Shown one piece after another: positions 45,505 through 54,700 of a stretch of 64,000 nt of DNA. Position 1 is the first letter of the stretch, and each line of letters opens with the position of its first letter. The notes under the pieces are model-generated. The model was given only the letters and a program-made list of their open reading frames with translations. It was not told the DNA's origin and did not search any database. Position numbers and translations under genes: made by a program. The DNA comes from Pseudohalocynthiibacter aestuariivivens (lineage in GTDB: Bacteria; Pseudomonadota; Alphaproteobacteria; Rhodobacterales; Rhodobacteraceae), in assembly GCF_011040495.1 (NCBI RefSeq), contig NZ_CP049037.1:558001-622000 (forward strand). The letters are read 5' to 3'.

Positions 45505-46239
45505 TCATTGGCCCTGCATTGTCCAGCGCGGGCTGCGTGCAAGGACCATCGCCGTAACGATCACGCCTTGGCAAACTGTGAACCTGCCGTGAAAGCACGT
45601 CCCCGCCTCGAAAGGGGCAATATCACGGGTGAATGTGGCCTCGAACTGCCCGGTGTCTATGTCAGGGGTGATTTCCAAGGTGTCAAAATCAAAGAGTGTT
45701 CCCGTGACTGCAAACTGACATTTATAGGCACATTCCTTGGCCGAGAAGATCAACTTGGCGAGATTGCCGCGCATGGCCTCGGGTTGGATCGCCAGCCATG
45801 CACGTTCCGCCAGCGTGCAGACGGACGGGATCAGATCATCGTCCAGCGGGCTGTCATCCTCAACATCCACCCCAACGCTGCGCAATGAACCGGTTTCGCC
45901 TACAATTGCGATACAAACCCCCGTCGTGTGACTGATGCTACCAGTCAGTCCGCGCGGCCAGACAGGCGCGCGATCTGCGCCGCAGGGTACTGCCTGCGGT
46001 GCATGCCCGAGCGACTGCATCGCATGTCGTGCCGCAGCGCGCCCCGATGCAAACTCAGACTTGCGCGCAGAGGTCGCACGCGTCATCGCCACAGCCTCGG
46101 CGGGCCACAGAGGCGCTTTGGGATTACGAGGGTCGGTGACCGATACCGCGACCCGCGGCCCAAACATCTGTCGTACCTCGGCTTCGATCGAGAGGTCATT
46201 GCGCAGAGGTGCGGCGGTCTGGGCATTGAGGGCAATCAT
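45505..46239 (-). CDS. Sfp-type 4'-phosphopantetheinyl transferase
   Basis: Attaches the phosphopantetheine arm of CoA to carrier-protein serines, activating PCP and ACP domains. The 244-residue protein has the Sfp-type motifs: GSISHTTG, VGVDVEDD (metal site, around residue 113) and LIFSAKECAYKCQF (the WxxKEA-like motif in the form FSAKECAYK). The first start base pairs overlap the NRPS stop (ATGA), so it is made together with its presumed targets. Confidence 0.93.
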   Translation of the reverse strand: MIALNAQTAAPLRNDLSIEAEVRQMFGPRVAVSVTDPRNPKAPLWPAEAVAMTRATSARKSEFASGRAAARHAMQSLGHAPQAVPCGADRAPVWPRGLTGSISHTTGVCIAIVGETGSLRSVGVDVEDDSPLDDDLIPSVCTLAERAWLAIQPEAMRGNLAKLIFSAKECAYKCQFAVTGTLFDFDTLEITPDIDTGQFEATFTRDIAPFEAGTCFHGRFTVCQGVIVTAMVLARSPRWTMQGQ

Positions 46240-49200
46240 TGCTTTGCCCCCCGGCCCGCCCGCATCGCGCGCCGCTTGGACATCGTGGTGGCCCGGTCCG
46301 GCGCATCGTCTGGTTCTGGCTGCGATATTTGTGTGGGTTCTGCGGCTTCCAGATGTGCCACGAGATCCCCAAAGACCGGGAAACGGAAAACGTCGGTGAT
46401 GGTCAATCGTGCATTGCCGAGTGCCGCGCGAATATCTCTGTGTGCCTGTACCGCCAACAGTGAATGCCCGCCAAGGTCAAAGAAATTATCGCGTATTCCG
46501 ATGGCTCCCACCCCGAGGATCCCGGACCAAACGCCCGCCACGATGCGCCCCACATCCGATGCAGGTGCCTGCGTGACATTGGCAGCAGCTGGCGGCGCAA
46601 CTTTTACGCTTGGTTCGGGCAGCGCATTGCGGTCAATTTTCTTGTTCGGCGTCAGCGGAAATCTTTCGATCTGCATCAAATGCGTGGGTACCATTACTGC
46701 TGGCAACTGCCGTTGCAGGTGCGGACGCAACATCATTTCAGGCACTGCGGCAGACGCGGTAATGTACCCAGTGAGCCGGGTGTCACCATCGGCATCCGTT
46801 CGTGCTACGACCACAGCTTCGGTGACGCCAGAAACTGTCTTAAGGCACGCTTCGATCTCCCCCAATTCGATCCGCTGACCGCGGATCTTTACCTGATTAT
46901 CCGCGCGCCCGATGAACAGTAACGTGCCGTCCGGCTGCCACGCAGCCAGATCACCAGTATCGTAGAGACGCGCGGCACTGCCACTGGCAGGAACAGGGCG
47001 AAACCGTTCAGCCGTGAGGTCATCACGCTGCCAATAGCCCCGCGTCACGCCCGCGCCCCCAATCCAAAGTGTGCCGGGCACACCGACGGGCGTCGGCGCA
47101 CCATCCGCATAAAGAACATGCATCTCGGTATTGGCCACCGGCGTCCCGATCCCGGCCACATTGCCGGGATCGGTGCCTACCTTCGCCACGGAGGACCAGA
47201 TCGTGGTTTCAGTCGGGCCGTACATGTTCAGAATTTCAGCTTTGGTTGCATCGCGCAGATCACGCACCAGATCCCCCGGCAATGCCTCACCGCCAAGGTA
47301 TAGGTGGCGAACCCTTCCGAGGGCATGCCGCGCCTCGGTGTTCATCGCCATGATCCGCGCCATGCTGGGCGTGCATTGCAGATGGGTGACGCCGTGGCGC
47401 ACAATCTGCGCCGCGATCGAGAAGTCATCCTCCTCCAACGCCACAGGAACATTGGCCCGGCGCAGCACTTCGGCGAGTGATTTCAGCCCATCCATCACCG
47501 TGGGTGTGTCAATGCCATAATCAATCAGGCAGGCAATCTCGGTCACGCCAATTGCCTTCAGCTGTTCAGTGCGCGCAACGCCGTCCTCAACGGTTCCAAA
47601 GAGCCCGGCATCCTCGAAATAACGCTCAAAGGCGAAATCAAGGATTGCTTCCAGTTCGTCAGCCTCCAGCGCGCCGAGATCCATCTCGAATGCGTTCTTG
47701 ACGCCTTCGGGCTTCTTGAAGGCTGGAAAGGCCCAAGCATATTGCTTGATCAAGCCCGCGGCACTGCGCAGATAATCCTTCATCGGTTCACGCGCGATGC
47801 GACGTGCGGTTTCACGATCCTCCGCGATGTAGCTGTGCAGCATCAATGTGACCTGAAAATCATCCGGATCGTGCCCGGCCTCTCGCAAGGCCGCGTGATA
47901 TATCTCTATCTTGGATTTCACCTCGTCGATGCTCTGGCCCAAAAGGTGCGTCAGCACATTTGCCCCCAGTTCCCCGGCCTCGCGCCACGTCGCCGGATTG
48001 CCCGCAGTCGTGACCCAGACAGGCAATTCACGCGAGACGGGACGCGGTTGGGTCAGAACCCGGTGTTCATCCCCCTTGGCCGTCGGAAACCCGATCTCAT
48101 CGCCGCGCCAAAGTGCGCGTACGGTATCTAATGTGTCGTAGAGTGCGGGCTTGTTCTGGGGTGGTGTATTCTCGGGGCGAAGGATGAAGTCATCTGGCTG
48201 CCAGCCCGACGCAAACGCAATGCCCGCGCGTCCGTTGGTCAGGTTATCAATGACCGCCCATTCCTCGGCAATGCGTGCCGGATGATGTAGAGGTGCCACG
48301 CAGCTACCTGCCCGGACGCTAAGGTTCTGGGTTACCGCCGCCACTGCGGCACCGGTCACCGCCGGGTTTGGATAAGGACCGCCAAAGGCATGGAAATGCC
48401 GCTCGGGTGTCCAGAGCGATGTAAATCCATTTTGATCGGCAAATTTCGCGCCTTCCAACAGCAGCTCATATTTCTTGGGACCTGCCCCGTCATCGTTGCC
48501 CCAATAATAGAGGCCAAAGGCCATGCCTTTGTCCGAAACCGGGATTGCGCCACCGCTGACGGCGGCACGATTTTCGTCCCCCGCGATCACCACGCGGTAG
48601 CCACGCGCGAGAGTATAGAACAACTCTAACACCGATATATCAAACGCCAGGCTGGTCACGGCCAGCCATGTGTCGCCCTCGCTATGGGTGATATGTGCGT
48701 CCATACCGGTAAAGAAGTTTGCGACATTGCGATGCTCGACCATCACGCCCTTGGGCAAACCGGTGGAGCCAGAGGTATAGATCAGATATGCCAGATCATC
48801 CGGCCCTGCCCCGCCATCCACGTCCTCATCCTGTACACCGGAAGTATCTTCCAGCGTGATAACTTGAGCGTTGCCCATCGGCAGGGTGGTCTTCAGCGCA
48901 GCCTCTGTCAGGATAACGGACGCGGCGCTGTCTGTCAGGCAATGTTGCAGGCGATCAGCCGGGTAATCGGGATCAAGCGGCAGATAGGCACCGCCAGCCT
49001 TCAGGATTGCCAGTGCCCCGATCAATAGCCCCGGCCCCCTGCGCAGGCACAAACCCACATTCACACCCGGATGCACGCCTGCTTTGATCAAAGTCGCCGC
49101 CACAGCATTCGCACGCGCATTGAGAGCGGCATAACTGAGCACCTCAGCCTCATGGATCACGGCGACGGCATCAGGTGTCTTGGCCACCTGCGCCGCAAAT

Positions 49201-50762
49201 GCGCGATGGATGGTTTGGATTTCAGGCAGTGGCGCAGTGGTTTCGTTCCAGATCTCTATCCGGGATGCATCTGTTGATCGCGGGTCGTCATTGCGTAACA
49301 TCGCTTCAAGCCGCGCATGTAGAAGCGTGATCGCCTCTGCGCTCAGCCGTGCCTGATCGAAATGCAGGGTCATGGTGTCGCTTTTGCCCGGCGTCACCGT
49401 CACGACCGTACCGGGTAATGGCCCTGTATCGCTGATCGCGACAGCTGGTGTGTTCACATCCCGTAAAGCCGGATCACGCAGGAAAATGTCACAGGCAAAG
49501 CCTGTATGCTTCTCCGCCTGATCAAGCTGAGACGCGATCTGTTCAGCATCCCCACATTGCAGGGGCACCCATTGGGTGACGTATATGTCCTGCGTGCCCA
49601 TGCGACGCAAAACCGGACTGTGATACGCGAAATCTGCCTGTTGCTGTCCGCTCCCATATAGCGCCCACTGCGACACGACAGCAATCCGCGTGGCAAAATC
49701 CAGTTCAGGATCAACAGGGATATTGACCGGCACCCAATCCGGGCTCTGACCGGCCTTCTCTGCGAGCGGCACTTGCAGTGCAGTCATTTGTGCAAGACGG
49801 GCACGCCAGAAATCCTCGTGCCGCGCCAGCGTGGCCATCGTACGATCCAACGCCTCCAGCGGTTCGGGCATCGATATCCGCTCGCCCTCTTGCAACAGCG
49901 CGCTTGGGTCTGCCGGACGCCCCGCCATATCCCGCAAATCAGACAGTCGCAGCGCACCATCCTGAGCCGCCACCGTGATCATCGTATCTGTCAGGGCCAA
50001 AACCTGCCCACACTGGCCCGTTCCTTCTGCACGCTCGGCGGTGCCCACGGCCAGAACGGTGTCGCCCAAGGTGATCTTGGCCGTTGTGACCGGATTCCAA
50101 TACGTGCTGAAATCAAGCGCGCGAACCAAATCCAGCAGAACCTGCACAGATTGCGAAAAATCCAGATGCCCGGCGGCCTCGGGACGCGCAGTCAGTCCAA
50201 AATATTGTCGTTCCGCCGAACCTTGTGGTTGATGCGCCGGTGTGTCTGAGGCCAACTCGACCATGACTTCGGGGAAACTGTCCATCGCTTCGGCATAGCA
50301 ACGTGCATTGAGCGTATGCGCCGTGTCATCCCCACGTATATCAAAGCGACGCTGAACGATGATATCGCCTTCGTCGATCCCCGCTGTCATATGGTGCCAG
50401 GTGATCCCGTGGGTTTGCGCGCCCTGTATCAGCGCCCAGACCGGCGTGTTCAGACCCGCCAGTTCGGGCAGTGGTCCATCGTGAAAGTTTACCGCTCCAC
50501 GCGCAGGTAGAGACAACACATCCTTGGGAATGATGCGCAGGTTGGCGATACTTAACAGCCAGTCCACAGACCCCGGTGCGATGTAATCTTTGATGTCGGT
50601 GATCTCGTGCATGGTGGGAATACCATGCCCTTCGGCCCACGCACCTACAGACGCATCACGGGTGGCTACGGCGCGCACCTGCGCACCCCTCTCGATCAAC
50701 TGCTCGCCACAGCCGATCAAGAGCGTTTCATCCCCAACCAGAATGCATGAAAATTCAAACAT
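46236..50762 (-). CDS. NRPS: formyltransferase - C-lobe remnant - A domain with inserted luciferase-like monooxygenase - PCP
   Basis: A 1508-residue synthetase. Residues 1-190: a tetrahydrofolate-type formyltransferase with catalytic Asn92, His94 (NFH) and Asp130 (GIDEGD), then a C-terminal FMT-like part to about 300. Residues 310-500 look like the second half of a condensation domain (HEDFWRARLA); no HHxxxDG is present. The A domain has YTSGSTGLPKG (662-672) and FDIS (707-710), is interrupted at about 745-1105 by an FMN luciferase-like monooxygenase of the MupA/Atu3671 type, and resumes with LYLGGEALP, YGPTETT and IGRADNQVKIRGQRIE. The PCP serine is Ser1434 (LGGHSLL). Pocket residues read D-I-L-Q-Y-G-M-I-W-K, close to glycine codes. 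There is no thioesterase. A basic tail ends the protein. Confidence 0.92.
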   Translation of the reverse strand: MFEFSCILVGDETLLIGCGEQLIERGAQVRAVATRDASVGAWAEGHGIPTMHEITDIKDYIAPGSVDWLLSIANLRIIPKDVLSLPARGAVNFHDGPLPELAGLNTPVWALIQGAQTHGITWHHMTAGIDEGDIIVQRRFDIRGDDTAHTLNARCYAEAMDSFPEVMVELASDTPAHQPQGSAERQYFGLTARPEAAGHLDFSQSVQVLLDLVRALDFSTYWNPVTTAKITLGDTVLAVGTAERAEGTGQCGQVLALTDTMITVAAQDGALRLSDLRDMAGRPADPSALLQEGERISMPEPLEALDRTMATLARHEDFWRARLAQMTALQVPLAEKAGQSPDWVPVNIPVDPELDFATRIAVVSQWALYGSGQQQADFAYHSPVLRRMGTQDIYVTQWVPLQCGDAEQIASQLDQAEKHTGFACDIFLRDPALRDVNTPAVAISDTGPLPGTVVTVTPGKSDTMTLHFDQARLSAEAITLLHARLEAMLRNDDPRSTDASRIEIWNETTAPLPEIQTIHRAFAAQVAKTPDAVAVIHEAEVLSYAALNARANAVAATLIKAGVHPGVNVGLCLRRGPGLLIGALAILKAGGAYLPLDPDYPADRLQHCLTDSAASVILTEAALKTTLPMGNAQVITLEDTSGVQDEDVDGGAGPDDLAYLIYTSGSTGLPKGVMVEHRNVANFFTGMDAHITHSEGDTWLAVTSLAFDISVLELFYTLARGYRVVIAGDENRAAVSGGAIPVSDKGMAFGLYYWGNDDGAGPKKYELLLEGAKFADQNGFTSLWTPERHFHAFGGPYPNPAVTGAAVAAVTQNLSVRAGSCVAPLHHPARIAEEWAVIDNLTNGRAGIAFASGWQPDDFILRPENTPPQNKPALYDTLDTVRALWRGDEIGFPTAKGDEHRVLTQPRPVSRELPVWVTTAGNPATWREAGELGANVLTHLLGQSIDEVKSKIEIYHAALREAGHDPDDFQVTLMLHSYIAEDRETARRIAREPMKDYLRSAAGLIKQYAWAFPAFKKPEGVKNAFEMDLGALEADELEAILDFAFERYFEDAGLFGTVEDGVARTEQLKAIGVTEIACLIDYGIDTPTVMDGLKSLAEVLRRANVPVALEEDDFSIAAQIVRHGVTHLQCTPSMARIMAMNTEARHALGRVRHLYLGGEALPGDLVRDLRDATKAEILNMYGPTETTIWSSVAKVGTDPGNVAGIGTPVANTEMHVLYADGAPTPVGVPGTLWIGGAGVTRGYWQRDDLTAERFRPVPASGSAARLYDTGDLAAWQPDGTLLFIGRADNQVKIRGQRIELGEIEACLKTVSGVTEAVVVARTDADGDTRLTGYITASAAVPEMMLRPHLQRQLPAVMVPTHLMQIERFPLTPNKKIDRNALPEPSVKVAPPAAANVTQAPASDVGRIVAGVWSGILGVGAIGIRDNFFDLGGHSLLAVQAHRDIRAALGNARLTITDVFRFPVFGDLVAHLEAAEPTQISQPEPDDAPDRATTMSKRRAMRAGRGAKQ

Positions 50763-51774
50763 TGTTCACATCCTTCGTGGTCAGTTGGGGCAATGTTGCA
50801 GCGGATTTAGACACGTCGCGACGAAACACCCCCCGCAGCGCGTGAATCGTGAGATCCCGCAAGAAATGCGGCGGGTCGCCCAACGCACGACTGGACAATG
50901 CAACGCGCACGCGCCAAAGCGCCGCGCCTGCGATCCGCGCCACCGTCGCGCCGACCGCATAGGCCCGACCATGGTTTTTGACAAAATAGTGCCGCCGGGA
51001 ATCGAACCAGTATTGCGGTGTACGCGCCCAGGTTCTCATACCCGTCGAGACCGACCCCACGTGCACCACCTCGCTGGCGGGTGCATAAAGCGTATGCCAC
51101 CCGGCCTGAGCCGCGCGTCGACACAGGTCGGTTTCCTCGAAATACAGAAAGAACGTCTCGTCAAAGAGGCCTATCTCCTCGAGCATACGCCGACGCAACA
51201 GCGCCGACGCTCCGGCGACCCAGTCAACGCGGGTCAGCTCTGAAGGGATCGGCATGGGAACGATACTGTCTTTCAGCAATCGAGAGACCACACCGGTACG
51301 CACCGCGCCCTCGAACTCGCCAGCAATAGATGGGAACCGAAAAGCCGTTTGATGAGGCGCGCCATCGGCGCCGCGGATAAAGCTTCCGACAATCCCGGCG
51401 CGTTTATCGTCCTGCATCACCTTCAGCAATGCGCGGATAGCACCGCGTTCCGGCCACGCGTCTGAATTGAGGATATAGTAGAAATCCGGGATTTTGCCGT
51501 TACTCAGACCTTGCCGGATGCCGAAGTTATTGCCTGCTCCAAAGCCGCCGTTACGCCCTGACGGGGCAAGCGATACACGTCCGTCTACACCCCAGCCGTT
51601 ACGATCAATCGCGGCTGAGATCAGCGCGCAGCTGTCGTCCTCCGATCCGTTATCAACCACGATGATCTCGCCGTTGATACCCTGCATCTCGCGCAGGGCT
51701 GCCGCAGTTGCCTTGATGGTCAGCTCTGGCGTGCGATAATTCAGCACGATGGCTAAAACTGTGGGTTCAGACAT
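50755..51774 (-). CDS. GT2-family glycosyltransferase between the PKS and NRPS genes
   Basis: A 339-residue GT-A enzyme of the rhamnosyltransferase-like branch: VLNYRTPELTIK, VVDNGSEDDS, GGFGAGNNFGI, ILNSDAWPE (metal motif) and ETDLCRRAAQAGW. The ATG at 51774 lies five bases after the PKS stop with GGAG upstream, and the last eight bases overlap the NRPS start. The coupling suggests it acts in the same pathway, by glycosylating the product or by making the sugar acceptor. Confidence 0.87.
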   Translation of the reverse strand: MSEPTVLAIVLNYRTPELTIKATAAALREMQGINGEIIVVDNGSEDDSCALISAAIDRNGWGVDGRVSLAPSGRNGGFGAGNNFGIRQGLSNGKIPDFYYILNSDAWPERGAIRALLKVMQDDKRAGIVGSFIRGADGAPHQTAFRFPSIAGEFEGAVRTGVVSRLLKDSIVPMPIPSELTRVDWVAGASALLRRRMLEEIGLFDETFFLYFEETDLCRRAAQAGWHTLYAPASEVVHVGSVSTGMRTWARTPQYWFDSRRHYFVKNHGRAYAVGATVARIAGAALWRVRVALSSRALGDPPHFLRDLTIHALRGVFRRDVSKSAATLPQLTTKDVNNV

Positions 51775-51779
51775 CTGGA

Positions 51780-54700
51780 TCACTCCGCTGCTGTGCAACG
51801 CGCCCAGTCAGGCGGCGTGTCATCGTCGAGTTTGGTCGTTTGCTGGGCGGTTCGATCCGCAGGGGCATCGGCCGCGCGGGCAAGTGCCCCCAAATGCTTG
51901 GCCAGTACATTGACGTTGGGTACCAAAACCATGCTGTCATGATCGCCCGGCACTTCGACCACCTCTGTGCGCGGGGCATGTCGGGTCCATTCATTGTCGT
52001 CATATACATACTCGCGCGCGGCACTGACCCAATTGCCATTCGACACTTTCCAATGACGATCAAGCTTGGGGCGAAAAAGCGTCAAGGGACCATTCCACGG
52101 CGCGACATCATAATCCGCCACGGCCGCACGAAAGGCGCTTTCAATCTCGGCGTTGTTAAAGCTGCCGGTATCATCCGCAACCGAAACACCGCGCCTTTTT
52201 TCCAGCTCCCAAGAGATACGCGATTTTGCCCAGTCCACCAGATAGGCCGGACCCTTACGGCGCAGTTCGGCCAGTTTGATCAGAGCTTTGTCGCGGCGCG
52301 TCAGGCTGGGCCTTACCGGTAACGGCGTATCAAGCATCGCCAAGAGCCGAACCTCCTGCCCTGCCGCCGTGAGTTGCTGAGCCATCTCAAGCGCGGTGAT
52401 ACCCCCGCCAGAGAAACCACCAATATAATATGGTCCATCGGGCTGCACACTGCGCAACTCGGCAATGTAGTCGCGCGCAGCATCCGCAATGGTCCTGTGT
52501 GGAGTTTCGTCACCGATCAACCCGCGCGCCTGTACCCCCCAGACCGGACGCTCGCGCCCCATCAACAACGCCAGATGCCGCAAGTTCAACACGTTGCCGA
52601 ACATACCAGCGACGATAAAAAACGGCGTCTTGCTGCCCGACATATCCGGGTGCAACGCAACAAGGTGACGGCGGATAGGTGCGACAGGCGCGGCCGTACC
52701 GGGTGGTGCTGCACCTTCCTCGGCAGTCGCATCCATTCCGGTTTCTGAGACGATCCGCTCGGCCAACGCGGCGATTGTCGGCGCTTCGAACAGGACCGAG
52801 ATCGGAAACTGCACCCCATAGTCCCGCTTGACCTGTGCGAAAAACCGCACCGCCAACAGCGAATGCCCACCAAGATCAAAGAAGCTGTCCTCGGCACCTA
52901 CCTCCGCGACCCCTAGCAGGCCGGACCAGATATCAGCCAGCGCGCTCTGAACACCCGGCGCAGGAGCGACGAAATCGCTGTCCAGATCGGGACGCTCGAA
53001 ACGAGCGTCGGCATTTTCGGTGGCGTTGTCTTGCTGTCCCGCCTGATCGATCAGGGCAGGCAGATTCAGCGATGAAACTACGATCTGACTCTGCCCCAGA
53101 CTGATCGCACGTCGCAGGGCCTCGGGGCCTTCTGTCGCGCGAATACCAAGTGATATATTGTGCCTCAGCCGCGCCTCTGCAGGTGATAGCGGTGCTGCCT
53201 CGGCAATTGCGTCCTCGAACTGCACATCACGGGCGGTCAACGTCGGCGTTCCGGTCAGGGCGGTCCCATCAAGGCGGCGCATCTGGAAGGCGCGGATATC
53301 AGCGACAACCGCGCCGTCAGGCGTAGCCAGTGTGATGTCGAACACCGCCGTGCCTGTCGTCGCAGATGCCCCCAGCCGAACCCAGCTGACCAGCGCGGCA
53401 GGCAGCGGTTTGTACAGGCGCACCGTTCCATAGCCCGCTGGCACCCAGAGCTGAGCCGGATCGTAGTCTTTGTGCAGGGCGATCGCCCAACCGGTAGCAA
53501 GATCCATCAATGCAGGATGTGCCAGATACCCATCAGCCAGATCGTTACGCGCCGCGACTGGCAGTGACAGTCGGGCGATCCCCTCGGTCGTGCCAAATCG
53601 CGCGTCGTTTACAACCTGCCAGCGCGGACCAAAGGCGAGATGCGCCTCCTGAGGCGACACAAACGGCGCGGGTAGAATATCAAGACAACGCGCTGTGATG
53701 CCGTTAATGTCAATCGCGGGCGGTGTGCCGCTGAGCGGTGCCAACCGCGCCTCGGCAGTTTCAATCGTGCCGTTACGCCCATCTAATGTGACATCTGCCC
53801 GCAACGCCATCCGCTGCCCATGTGCCTCCTCGCTGAGCGAAAGCGTGATCGCGCGTGCCTGCCCTTCGGTCACATCAAATGGGCGCAGGAAATACAGGTC
53901 GCTGATCTCGAACGGAGACCAGCCTTGTTGCGCTGTCATCGCCTCTGCTGCCAGTTCGATCACGCCGGTACCGGGAAGCAGTATTTGGCCTGAACGGGTG
54001 CGGTGCTCTGCCAACACCCAGTTGTTTGTCGCCGACAGAACCCCGCGGAAATGGCTCGCATCGGTCGCATCAGTCCATGTCGCGTCCAACAGCGGCGTCT
54101 CAAGTGTTCGCCCCTCTGGCACTTCTGCCTCGCCCTGCCGTGCCATCATGGATTGAGCGGCCATGCCGGTATCGCTCCAGACGCCCCAGTTGATTGCCAC
54201 GACGCGGGTCTGGTCATCCCGGCGGGCCGCAGCGTAGGCATCAAGATACGCATTGGCCGCCACATAGTCGACTTGGCCAGCCGGGCGGGTCCATGTACTG
54301 GACGAGGAAAACAATACCATCAGCTCGATGCTTCCGTCCGGGAAAACCTTGTCGAGCACGCGCAAACCACCGATCTTGGGCGCAAAAACGCCTTGGACGC
54401 TGGCTGTGTCCTTAGCCAGGATCGGCGCATCATCAATAGTACCAGCCGCATGAATGACACCGGTCACGGCACCAAAGCGCACCCGGATCTGATCAGCCAC
54501 ATCCTGCATTTGCGCGATGTCAGTCACATCCGCTTGCGCAATCATCACCGTACCGCCAAGCGCCTCGATCTGGCGCAGGGCCGCGATACGACGGCCCGCG
54601 CGACTGGTGGGTGTGTAGACGTCCCATGAGTCGCGGTCGGGCACGACGCTGCGCGACAAAAGGACGATGTTGGCAGAAAAATTCTCGGCCAGATCGCGCG

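Noticed and set aside
45928..46878. 316-codon plus-strand frame
   Set aside because: Antisense to the PPTase and the NRPS PCP region; Arg/Cys/Ser-rich shadow sequence.
46236..50762. A siderophore NRPS of the Atu3671 cluster type
   Set aside because: The monooxygenase family matches, but no siderophore receptor, exporter, hydroxybenzoate or ornithine-oxygenase genes are in the window, and the neighbours make polysaccharide.
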